From Propionicimonas sp. (GTDB taxonomy: Bacteria > Actinomycetota > Actinomycetes > Propionibacteriales > Propionibacteriaceae): 64,000 bases of DNA. The stretch's first letter is position 1, and the number at the start of each line of letters is the position of its first letter. Positions 49,602 through 56,554 of the stretch are shown in pieces. The stretch spans positions 1-64,000 of the forward strand of contig VMSW01000008.1 in NCBI GenBank assembly GCA_013791955.1. The letters are read 5' to 3'. The notes below the pieces were generated by a model. The model saw nothing but the letters and a program-made list of their open reading frames with translations. It was not told the origin of the DNA and made no database searches. The position numbers and the translations under genes were made by a program.

Positions 49602-50260
49602 GCAGTTCGCGACCGCTGGTTCTGCCAGATCGCGAGGTATCGCCAGAACAGCGTCCGGTGGACCTTCACTCCAGGCAGTTCAGCTTTGAGGGCTTCCTTG
49701 ATCTGCTGGTAGCAATCGGTGGCGCTGGCGGTTGGTGCAGACATGCCCTGTGGGAGTCGGACAGACGGCTGCGGGTGTCGCAGGAGCCCGATGAGTGGGT
49801 TGAGCGCAAGCGAAATGAACGAGAATGGCGCGTCGGCCGCTTCCTCGCGATAGACGCCCACGATGACCAGCCGCCCGCCAGGTGCGACTGCTGCGCGTGC
49901 AGCTTTGATCCCTCCTACGAGGGGGAGGTGCTGGAGCACTGCAACCATGGACACGAAGTCGTAGAGGTGGGAATCAGCTGGGAAGGGCGCATTCACGACT
50001 GTCACGGTCGGCCATGGGAGGACTGCTGCGGCGGCCCGCGCGGCAGTCTCGGGGTGCGCTTCAACGCCAACTACCTGGGGAAAGAGCGGGGCCAGCCGGC
50101 GGAGCAGGTTTCCAGTGCCGCAGCCGACGTCGAGGGCGGTTGTTCCACCTTCGCGAATGGTTCGCTTGGCATGTCGCAGGACGAATCCCGAGAAGGCGTC
50201 GTTGTGTGACCACGGGTGGCGCTGGTTGATGCGATCGAGCGCAGCAAGGAGGCGTGTCAT
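49598..50260 (-). CDS. Class I SAM-dependent methyltransferase
   Basis: The 220-residue Rossmann-fold methyltransferase has motif I TALDVGCGTGNLLRRL and the acidic end of beta2 in VVGVEAHPE. FVSMVAVLQHLPLVGG is motif II, and APGGRLVIVGVYREEA is motif III. It resembles the UbiE/small-molecule group; the substrate is unknown. ATG 50260 is chosen over TTG 50275. It was probably cotranscribed with the GntR gene now truncated downstream. Confidence 0.85.
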   Translation of the reverse strand: MTRLLAALDRINQRHPWSHNDAFSGFVLRHAKRTIREGGTTALDVGCGTGNLLRRLAPLFPQVVGVEAHPETAARAAAAVLPWPTVTVVNAPFPADSHLYDFVSMVAVLQHLPLVGGIKAARAAVAPGGRLVIVGVYREEAADAPFSFISLALNPLIGLLRHPQPSVRLPQGMSAPTASATDCYQQIKEALKAELPGVKVHRTLFWRYLAIWQNQRSRTA

Positions 50261-50294
50261 CACACCGTTATCCAAGCATCCTCTGCTGGTCGGG

Positions 50295-51524
50295 TCAGAG
50301 CAGAACCTCGGACGCGGGGCGGCGGGGACTGGGCAGTGCAGTCATAGTTGGGTACCCGATCCGGAACGTCATGACGGCGTGGGTCCCCGACGGCAACAGC
50401 GCGGCCATCGCGGTTGTGAAGTCGGCCGGCAGTCCGGCGGAGGTCTCGCGGTCGATGCGTTCGGGCACCTGGCATAGCGGCTGCACTGCCAGGCCTGCGT
50501 CGGTCGCGGAGAGGTGTAAGCGCTGCCAGGCGCGACCAGCAGCCAGTCGCTGGGTGCGGTCCGCCGGGTTGCGGACCACGATGGCACCGAAGGCGGCCGC
50601 TGTCGGGACCTGGATCGTGCGCATCCCGTTGAGCCACCCGTCGTTGTTCTGCTGCTGGGTGACCGGGATGATCTTCGACAGGGCACGGATCAGTGCTGAT
50701 TGGCCAGACGGGTCGATAGTGATGCCGTCCTTCTTCGTCTGGATCTCCTCCCAGCTGCTGCGGTACCAGGCGTAGTCGTCGGTTGACTGTTGTGGGTCGG
50801 TGATGATCGCCTCGGTGGCGCGCAGGGTGAGTTCGCCGAAGGCGGCCTTCTCGGCGTCGCGGGTGAACCAGACGAGCCTGACATCGGGGGTGTCGACGAG
50901 GGCGCCGAGCGCGTCGAGCTGGGCTGGGGCCACGGCCCGGGAGGTGTCGTACGCATTGCGGTCGGTGTGGCGATTCGCGATGGCGGCGTACAACGGTGAG
51001 GTGGCAGCAGCTGTAGCGCGCAGGTTGATGCGGGCGATGTAGGTCGGGTCGCTCGCCTCGGGCAGCAGGGCCACTGTGGTTGCCAGGCCCTGGGCAGGGC
51101 CAGCCAGAACCAGGTTTTCCAGCGCACACCCGAGGCTGAGGTCCCGCTCACGCAGCAGGGGGTCCATGGCGCCGATAGTGCGGGTCGTGTCGGCGAACAG
51201 GTCGATGCGGTCAGGGCTGACCCAGAAAAGCCAGGGCTGGGTGTTGTGGGCGTTGGCCGCCAGGACCGCCGCGCTGACCAGGGCCAGGGTGGCGTCGCCT
51301 GGTGCGTCGAGTGCGTCCCAAGCGGCGTAGGCCGGGCCGGTTCCCGTGGCGAACACCCCGCCTTCGACGGCCTTCCACGTCAAGCCGGCCGCTCCGGCCA
51401 CGGCCAACGTGCCGACTCCGGCACCGACCATTCCCAGCAAGGCGCGGCGACTCAGCCGCGTTCGGGGCACGGTCTCAGGGTCTGACGCGGTGGGCGGGAC
51501 TTCCTGGCCCGGACGCTTCGTCAC
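50295..51524 (-). CDS. Acg-like nitroreductase-fold protein with Tat signal
   Basis: The 409-residue protein is of the Acg (nitroreductase superfamily) group, which in mycobacteria is hypoxia-induced and can sequester FMN. The N-terminus has a twin-arginine signal (TRLSRRALLGMVGAGVG), suggesting export in folded form. Family motifs include AANAHNTQPWLFWV, ANRHTDRNAYDT and the late LAAGRAWQRLHLSATDAGLA. Its promoter region is shared with a divergent TetR regulator and contains operator-like palindromes. A Shine-Dalgarno sequence (GGAGT) precedes the ATG. Confidence 0.87.
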   Translation of the reverse strand: MTKRPGQEVPPTASDPETVPRTRLSRRALLGMVGAGVGTLAVAGAAGLTWKAVEGGVFATGTGPAYAAWDALDAPGDATLALVSAAVLAANAHNTQPWLFWVSPDRIDLFADTTRTIGAMDPLLRERDLSLGCALENLVLAGPAQGLATTVALLPEASDPTYIARINLRATAAATSPLYAAIANRHTDRNAYDTSRAVAPAQLDALGALVDTPDVRLVWFTRDAEKAAFGELTLRATEAIITDPQQSTDDYAWYRSSWEEIQTKKDGITIDPSGQSALIRALSKIIPVTQQQNNDGWLNGMRTIQVPTAAAFGAIVVRNPADRTQRLAAGRAWQRLHLSATDAGLAVQPLCQVPERIDRETSAGLPADFTTAMAALLPSGTHAVMTFRIGYPTMTALPSPRRPASEVLL

Positions 51525-51601
51525 GGTGGCACTCCTTCGTTGACTAGGCAGGGAGGATCAGGGTCGCCGGGTGGAAGCGTCTCGATCCGATTAGTAACCA
51601 T

Positions 51602-51633
51602 ACTCTAATTAGAGTGCAAGCTCTAATTGAGAG
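51602..51633. promoter_or_regulatory. Candidate TetR operators between nitroreductase and tetR
   Basis: ACTCTAATTAGAGT (51602-51615) is a perfect 14-bp palindrome. A second, imperfect copy GCTCTAATTGAGAG follows at 51620-51633, 18 bp on. Both lie about 80-110 bp upstream of the leftward nitroreductase gene. They are AT-rich in a GC-rich setting. Confidence 0.7.
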
Positions 51634-51722
51634 GTTGGTCGCCGCGTGTGGGTGACAGGGTCGACGCTGCGGTGTCCGATGCCGTCCCCGGGGTCCAGGT
51701 ATCGATTCAGCCCAGTAGTGCT

Positions 51723-51736
51723 TATGCTCTAAGCAT
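51723..51736 (+). promoter_or_regulatory. tetR -10 box within an inverted repeat
   Basis: TATGCT (51723-51728) lies 6 nt before the ATG of tetR. It is part of the inverted repeat ATGCT-CTA-AGCAT (51724-51736), which shares GCTCTAA with the upstream palindromes. Autorepression is a fair inference. Confidence 0.5.
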
Positions 51737-52343
51737 GTTGCGCACCCCGACCACCACTAGCGCACGCCGAACGCGTGACCGAATCCTTGAAGCGGCCCTG
51801 GAGCTGTTCAATGAGCGCGGGACGTCGGCGGTGACCACCAATCACGTCGCTGCTCAGGCCGGCATCAGCCCCGGCAACCTGTACTACTGGTTCAGCGACA
51901 AGGACGAGATCGTTCGGGAGCTCTATGCCGGCTTCGCGGGAGCGTACGAAGAAATGTGGAGCGGCAGCGACGCCAACCTCATGGACGTGGCCCCAGCTGA
52001 ACTCCTGAAGCGATTGGCGGCTGGCGCGGCCCTGTCGCATCGCTACGCGTTCCTGGGTCGCGAGCTCCTCGGGTTGCTCCACGGTGACCCCATCTTGGCC
52101 GCGGAGTACCGCACGGTGCGGGCTCGCCGAACCGCAGCTTTCGATGCTCTGGCTCGCCGGTGGCGGTCGGACGGAGTCCTTCGGCCCCTCAGCGACCAAG
52201 GCATTGCCGACCTCATTCAGGCGTTGTGGGTGATCGCCGAGACGTGGCTGGCTGTGGGGGAGATGTCGGGAACCTCTGTTGAGACCGCTGACGGCGAACG
52301 CCTCCTGCGCCTCGTGCTTGAGCCGTATCTGCTCCCCGGCTGA
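51735..52343 (+). CDS. TetR-family transcriptional regulator
   Basis: The 202-residue protein has the TetR DNA-binding domain TRDRILEAALELFNERGTSA, then VTTNHVAAQAGISPGNLYYW followed by FSDKDEIVREL, with a helical ligand-binding C-terminal domain. The ligand is unknown. It is divergent from the Acg-like nitroreductase gene, with palindromes between them, so that gene is the most likely target. The ATG at 51735 was chosen over upstream starts because of the -10 box at 51723. The 232 bp after it show no supported gene. Confidence 0.9.
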   Translation: MLRTPTTTSARRTRDRILEAALELFNERGTSAVTTNHVAAQAGISPGNLYYWFSDKDEIVRELYAGFAGAYEEMWSGSDANLMDVAPAELLKRLAAGAALSHRYAFLGRELLGLLHGDPILAAEYRTVRARRTAAFDALARRWRSDGVLRPLSDQGIADLIQALWVIAETWLAVGEMSGTSVETADGERLLRLVLEPYLLPG

Positions 52344-52575
52344 GGCACGCCCCGGTGGCGCAATCGGGATCGATCGAGGACCTGGGAGTGGGCCCGTTCC
52401 GGTGGTGGCTACGAGTCGATGGCGTCCAGAATCAGCCGCTCGAGATCGACATCGAGCCTGAGCACGCAATGAGCCTACGGGGATGCAACTGCACCCGGAA
52501 GGTCGGCTACGGGCAGCTGGGTCTATTGGCCATCTGCAACACGACTACACGCCAACGAGATGGAATGCTGTGGCG

Positions 52576-53133
52576 ATGACCATGAAGCACCGGGGACCAC
52601 GACCCAAGGTGGCGCCTGCTGGATTCGGTCAACTCCTGCGGGACCACTATCGGCCGGGCGAGTTCGGCCAGTCCGGCTGGTTTCGTGACCCCGAGCTGCT
52701 CGCGGGTCTCGGCCCGGCCCTAGCTGACCTCGTCGCAGGCGAAAACCCCGAACTCGTAATCGCACCCCAATCGCGCGGCACCTTGCTGGGCTCGCTGGTT
52801 GCCACCCAGCTGCGCATCGGGCTCATCGAGCTCCGCAAAGAAGTGACTCGAAATTCGGACGGGGATTCCTGGTTGACCGCTCACACGCCCCCCGACTACC
52901 GAGATCGGAATCTCGAACTTGGCGTCCCTGCCGGACTGATCCCGTCCGGTGCCCGGGTGCTTTTCGTGGACGACTGGATCGACACCGGCGGGCAGCTCTT
53001 CGCGGCCCACGCGATCACGACTCTGGCCAGGGCTCACTGGTGTGGCGCGGCGGTCATCATTGACGGCCTCACCGACCCGCGGCTACGGCGCGACTTTGCG
53101 ATCAGATCGCTGCTCCGCCGTCGCGAACTCTGA
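52576..53133 (+). CDS. Phosphoribosyltransferase-family protein
   Basis: The 185-residue protein has the type I phosphoribosyltransferase fold. The PRPP loop is in RVLFVDDWIDTGGQLFAA (DDWIDTG for the usual DDxxxTG), and the first strand is NPELVIAPQSRGTLLGSLVA. It resembles adenine phosphoribosyltransferase-like proteins of unknown base specificity. ATG 52576 is used; a second ATG two codons on is equally possible. No Shine-Dalgarno sequence is clear. It stands alone in the accessory zone. Confidence 0.8.
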   Translation: MTMKHRGPRPKVAPAGFGQLLRDHYRPGEFGQSGWFRDPELLAGLGPALADLVAGENPELVIAPQSRGTLLGSLVATQLRIGLIELRKEVTRNSDGDSWLTAHTPPDYRDRNLELGVPAGLIPSGARVLFVDDWIDTGGQLFAAHAITTLARAHWCGAAVIIDGLTDPRLRRDFAIRSLLRRREL

Positions 53134-53211
53134 CGCAATACCCACCAAGTAGAAGCGAATCGCAAACGCGGTTCGAGAACCCGCGGCAATCGGGGGTAGC
53201 GCCAGCGGTTC

Positions 53212-53217
53212 TACGCT
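53212..53217 (+). promoter_or_regulatory. -10 box of the RHH antitoxin gene
   Basis: TACGCT ends 6 nt before the ATG at 53224. Confidence 0.4.
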
Positions 53218-53223
53218 GGTGGC

Positions 53224-53463
53224 ATGGGGCAGGTGAGATTGAGTGTGAGTCTGTCGGAAGCCGACCTGGCGGCGTTGGATTCCTACGCCCGTGCTTTGGG
53301 CTTGAAGTCACGATCTGCGGCCATCCAAGCGGCGATCAGGCAACTCGCCAACCCTGAGCTGGAGGACGCATACGGCGCTGCCTGGGACGAGTGGGAAGCC
53401 TCCGGCGACGCCGAGGCGTGGGAAGCCGTCGCAACCGACGGGCTCGCCGATGCTGCGCGGTGA
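53224..53463 (+). CDS. Ribbon-helix-helix antitoxin (MazE-like)
   Basis: The 79-residue protein has an N-terminal ribbon-helix-helix (QVRLSVSLSEADLAALDSYA, then LKSRSAAIQAAIRQLA) and an acidic C-terminal tail rich in Trp and Glu (AWDEWEASGDAEAWEAVA) of the kind that blocks a toxin. It overlaps by 14 bp a frame starting MLRGEIRLTSL, the N-terminus of a MazF toxin that is broken. The antitoxin itself looks intact. Confidence 0.75.
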   Translation: MGQVRLSVSLSEADLAALDSYARALGLKSRSAAIQAAIRQLANPELEDAYGAAWDEWEASGDAEAWEAVATDGLADAAR

Positions 53464-53490
53464 AATCAGGCTCACGAGTCTCAACTCGGC
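53450..53490 (+). pseudogene. MazF toxin, 5' fragment
   Basis: ATG at 53450 begins MLRGEIRLTSLNSA, close to the start of MazF (usually M-x-R-G-E-I-x-x-x-x-L). Family similarity then fades. It overlaps the RHH antitoxin end as in intact mazEF operons. The missing body appears on the opposite strand just downstream. Confidence 0.55.
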
Positions 53491-53589
53491 TAGCGCAGCA
53501 CATAGGGCGCATACCCTCGATCCTGATGCGCAACGACCCTTCAATGCCACCGCAGCACCCAGGGCGACGGCCGCCTTTCCTCGCCTTGG

Positions 53590-53710
53590 CGACAGAGGCG
53601 GCCGGCTGCTCGGCTTGGGCTTGCCGCGCACCCGCACGCCGGTATCCCTGCTGGAAGCAGTACCTGGAGGCGTAGTCGTGGGTGACGTTGCCGGTAACCG
53701 GCACACCATT
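53590..53710 (-). pseudogene. MazF toxin, inverted internal fragment
   Basis: The minus strand encodes VPVTGNVTHDY (53681-53704) and later RQAQAEQ (53606-53623). These match the MazF core V-P-V-T-[SG]-N-V and S-K-A-Q-A-E-Q. Between them another frame reads LQVLLPAG, as in MazF, so frameshifts are also present. The fragment faces the 5' fragment, as if part of mazF was inverted. Confidence 0.5.
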
Positions 53711-53786
53711 GGTACCCCGCATGTGGAGCACCGACGGCGACATGTGAGGCGCGGTGTGCGCGAGGCCGACTGTCAGGGGCGGAGAC

Positions 53787-53792
53787 TAGGCT
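53787..53792 (+). promoter_or_regulatory. -10 box of the island HAD gene
   Basis: TAGGCT ends 7 nt before the GTG at 53800. Confidence 0.4.
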
Positions 53793-53799
53793 GAGGCAT

Positions 53800-54651
53800 G
53801 TGAAAAGGAGCGAACCCAAACTGGACCTGCTGGTTACCGACCTTGATAACACGCTGTGGGACTGGCTCACTATATGGAGCCGTTCGTTCGAGGTTCTTGT
53901 GCGGCGCACATCAGAGACATTCAACCTGGCGCCGCAACTCCTCCTCCGTGAAATACGTGAGGTGCACCAGGAGCGAAATGCCATCGAGTACTCCAACCTT
54001 CTTCTTGAACTCCCCTCGGTCATGGCGAAAATGGATGATGTGCACGAGCGGGAAATCGGAAAGGTGCTGGACGAATTTCGAAGAGCGCGCGATGGTGAGA
54101 CCAAGCTGTATCCGGGGGTATATCAAACCCTGCTTGAATTCAAGGCCGCGGGATTGACGATAGTTGCATACTCGGAATCCAGGTCTTATTGGACCGCTAG
54201 AAGGGTGCTTCACACTGGTCTCGACGGGGTAGTTGATCACGTGTATTGCACAAGAGATCATGGGTGGCCTGAAGGCGAGAAATCCGTTGATGTCGGCCCG
54301 CGGGTGGGCCTTAAGGCGACGAAGATTCACGAACTTGATGAGTCGATTCGGAAACCTAACCCGAGGCTGTTGGTTGAAATAGTGGAGCGGCACGGGACGG
54401 ATCTCTTGCGTGCAGTCTATGTTGGAGATTCACTCCAGAAGGATGTGGCGATGGCGCGCGATGCGGGTTGCATAGCTGCCTACGCGAGGTATGGGTCAAC
54501 GGCGGGTCGGGAGGAATTGGGGCTTCTTGACAGTGTTTCGCACTGGAGTGGGGCAGTTGAGGCGCGTGAGCAGGAGTTGAGGCGGCAGAAGCCGCCCAAC
54601 CCCGACATCGTCTTGGCGGGGGGCTTCGATGAACTGCTGGCCCTCATCTAG
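53800..54651 (+). CDS. HAD-superfamily hydrolase (accessory island)
   Basis: The 283-residue HAD phosphatase has motif I LLVTDLDNTLWDW, motif II AYSESRS, motif III SIRKPNPRLL and motif IV VYVGDSLQKDVAMA. A helical cap of about 90 residues (30-120) lies between motifs I and II. The DNA is clearly less GC-rich than its surroundings (a sampled 60-bp line near 54121 is 48% GC), which suggests transfer. Its stop codon overlaps that of the convergent membrane-protein gene in the shared bases CTAG (54648-54651). The substrate is unknown; context suggests a nucleotide or nucleotide sugar. Confidence 0.78.
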   Translation: MKRSEPKLDLLVTDLDNTLWDWLTIWSRSFEVLVRRTSETFNLAPQLLLREIREVHQERNAIEYSNLLLELPSVMAKMDDVHEREIGKVLDEFRRARDGETKLYPGVYQTLLEFKAAGLTIVAYSESRSYWTARRVLHTGLDGVVDHVYCTRDHGWPEGEKSVDVGPRVGLKATKIHELDESIRKPNPRLLVEIVERHGTDLLRAVYVGDSLQKDVAMARDAGCIAAYARYGSTAGREELGLLDSVSHWSGAVEAREQELRRQKPPNPDIVLAGGFDELLALI

Positions 54652-55844
54652 GGGCGCTTGTAGTGCCAACCCGCCGCATCCTTCTGACCCCGGTCGAGGC
54701 GCGCCGTCGCCCGGTCAGATAAGGCACTCGAGGTTGAAAGCCAGTCAGTAAGGGACAGCCCTACGGGTATTGCTGTTGCAGCGGCGAGCGAGAGTCCATA
54801 TTGGCCGGTAAGGGCGGAAGCTGTGGCGAGAACAACATAGGTTCCATTCATCAGGATATGAATTGTGGCCCCCAGCTTTTCCTCCGCTCGACGCTCGCGC
54901 CAGGGCTGGCTCTTCACGAAGCGCGCCACGAGTTGGGTCGCTAGCGTGGCGAAGCCAATTGCTGCCGGTGCGAAACTGAGCCAGTTTGGACTGTCTAGAT
55001 CGGGGCGCCAGATGGCGCACATGACGATCAGGGAAGAGAGGGCCACGTAACTGCGCCCGGCGGTTGCGCGCCGCCACAAGCCAGATTCCCAATCGGCCAG
55101 CCTCACCAGTTTTTTTGAATCTAGGCGGCCGTTCCTGAACTGTGTCAGGAGCGCAATCAGCACCCACCCCGCCGCGTATAGCCCTAATGCAAAGCGAGTG
55201 CCAGCGCCGAGTGTTAACTCGGGGCATGCGCCCGGGGTGCAGCCGGAATACCCCGTCGCGGAAATGGCGAGTACTACCGATGCGCCGAAGAAGAGAATGG
55301 CCAAATTTAGAATTGCGACCGCCTCGCGCGTGCGGTGATACTTGAAATCGGCACGTATCGCTAGATTGTGAGTTTCTCGAACGTACATTGGGCCAAGCTC
55401 GTTCGTCAGGGTAGCGCGCGCTGATTCCCCCACGCCCCACTTGTCTTGCCATTCATGCAGGGAGTATCGGGCAATGTCGAAAAAAAACAGCTGGGAGACG
55501 GCGGGTTTCCCGTGGGGCTTGCCTTCGGCGGAGAACGACGGGATCCTCACCGGGGTAGATAGACCGTGTATTAGGCTGACCGCCGCAAGTGCGACAAGGA
55601 GAAGGAAGGGAACGATGGCCATCTCCAGGACGCTGGGTATCAGTGATGCCCCGGCCTTCAGCGGGGCGTGCACCGCGCTTCCGGAGAGGTTTGCTATCGA
55701 AATTCCGGCGGCAGCCAGGAACGCAGTGGCGGTTAAGAGTCGGCCCACCTTGTCGTCTTGGTGTTTCGTGGCATCGAGGAGCTCTTTGTACGAGTCCTTG
55801 AGGAGATCGAGTGTCGTGGGCAAGTCACCTTCCTTCGTGGTCAT
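54648..55844 (-). CDS. Polytopic membrane protein of the accessory island
   Basis: The 398-residue protein begins with a helical stretch ELLDATKHQDDKVGRLLTAT that runs into the first TM segment. About seven to eight TM segments follow (near 36-55, 72-95, 180-205, 220-240, 265-285, 290-310 and 340-375), with cytoplasmic segments between. The N-terminal part resembles, in pattern only, small TM effectors of nucleotide-signalling defence systems. No family was firmly recognised. TACCTT lies 6 nt before the ATG. It is downstream of the deoxyribosyltransferase-like gene by 26 bp on the same strand. Confidence 0.65.
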   Translation of the reverse strand: MTTKEGDLPTTLDLLKDSYKELLDATKHQDDKVGRLLTATAFLAAAGISIANLSGSAVHAPLKAGASLIPSVLEMAIVPFLLLVALAAVSLIHGLSTPVRIPSFSAEGKPHGKPAVSQLFFFDIARYSLHEWQDKWGVGESARATLTNELGPMYVRETHNLAIRADFKYHRTREAVAILNLAILFFGASVVLAISATGYSGCTPGACPELTLGAGTRFALGLYAAGWVLIALLTQFRNGRLDSKKLVRLADWESGLWRRATAGRSYVALSSLIVMCAIWRPDLDSPNWLSFAPAAIGFATLATQLVARFVKSQPWRERRAEEKLGATIHILMNGTYVVLATASALTGQYGLSLAAATAIPVGLSLTDWLSTSSALSDRATARLDRGQKDAAGWHYKRP

Positions 55845-55850
55845 GAGAAG

Positions 55851-55856
55851 AAGGTA
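55851..55856 (-). promoter_or_regulatory. -10 box of the island membrane-protein gene
   Basis: The minus strand reads TACCTT, 6 nt before the ATG at 55844, so the gene may have its own leaderless promoter besides read-through from the upstream gene. Confidence 0.35.
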
Positions 55857-55870
55857 CCGCCCTGCGGTCG

Positions 55871-56428
55871 TTATCCGGTGATATCTGGGAGGGTTTCAGC
55901 GTAGCTTGACCAGAGGTGTGTTGAATTGATCGTTGCATCAGCTGACGCCGCAATGTCACTAAGCTCCTCGGTGCTCATCGGACGCTCCCGTTGATCCGTC
56001 ACGGGGAGACCGGCCGCGATGGCGAGTGCGATCTCTAGTCGTGCCCCGCGACTGAATTGCCACCCATCCATAACTGCGACTTGCGGTCGGAATGTGTTTA
56101 AAAGGGAAGACCAGAGGTGGTCGTAGTCTGGCTGGTGCCATCCTGTGATGTGTACGGCTGCCGGGTTGACCACGACTAGCCCTCGGTTTGCCTTCCGTAA
56201 GGCGCCCGCTGCCTTTTCGGCGGAGTCTTCGTTTGGCTTCTGAACGACGCTCGCCCACAAATCGGGGTGCCGCTTGCGGGCAGCTTCGAAGTCGTCTGCG
56301 CGGAGGCGCTCCACCAGCCGGTACGCTTCGAGGCCAGTGGTGATGGGTGTACTCAAATAGATGCCTCCGTGACCAAGACCTGCGGCGCGCCAAGCGGCCA
56401 AAGCGAGTTGGACGGACTCTGTTGGCAC
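55871..56428 (-). CDS. Nucleoside 2-deoxyribosyltransferase-like protein
   Basis: The 185-residue Rossmann-like protein has the pattern of the nucleoside 2-deoxyribosyltransferase/DUF4406 group. GIYLSTPITTGLEAYR is the first strand with its substrate loop, RGLVVVNPAAVHITGW the second, and VAVMDGWQFSRGARLEIALA carries the likely catalytic Glu in the last. Relatives cleave N-glycosidic bonds of nucleosides or NAD-like molecules, or act as SLOG-like nucleotide sensors. The GTG start follows GAGGAGCAACA. It is upstream of the polytopic membrane gene, an arrangement common in two-part defence systems. Confidence 0.7.
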   Translation of the reverse strand: MPTESVQLALAAWRAAGLGHGGIYLSTPITTGLEAYRLVERLRADDFEAARKRHPDLWASVVQKPNEDSAEKAAGALRKANRGLVVVNPAAVHITGWHQPDYDHLWSSLLNTFRPQVAVMDGWQFSRGARLEIALAIAAGLPVTDQRERPMSTEELSDIAASADATINSTHLWSSYAETLPDITG

Positions 56429-56554
56429 TGTTGCTCCTCGTTCTTTGCGCGGAGCCTAACATCGGCCCACCCCACCCCAAGCCCCACATGTGAAAAACTG
56501 TCACCTGGCCCAACGGCGGGCCAGGCGGTGCGTCATGAGGGAAGGCTGAAGTAG

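Noticed and set aside
52355..52579. 74-codon frame between tetR and the phosphoribosyltransferase
   Set aside because: No recognisable family, no ribosome-binding site, and the composition changes midway. It may be a remnant but cannot be supported.
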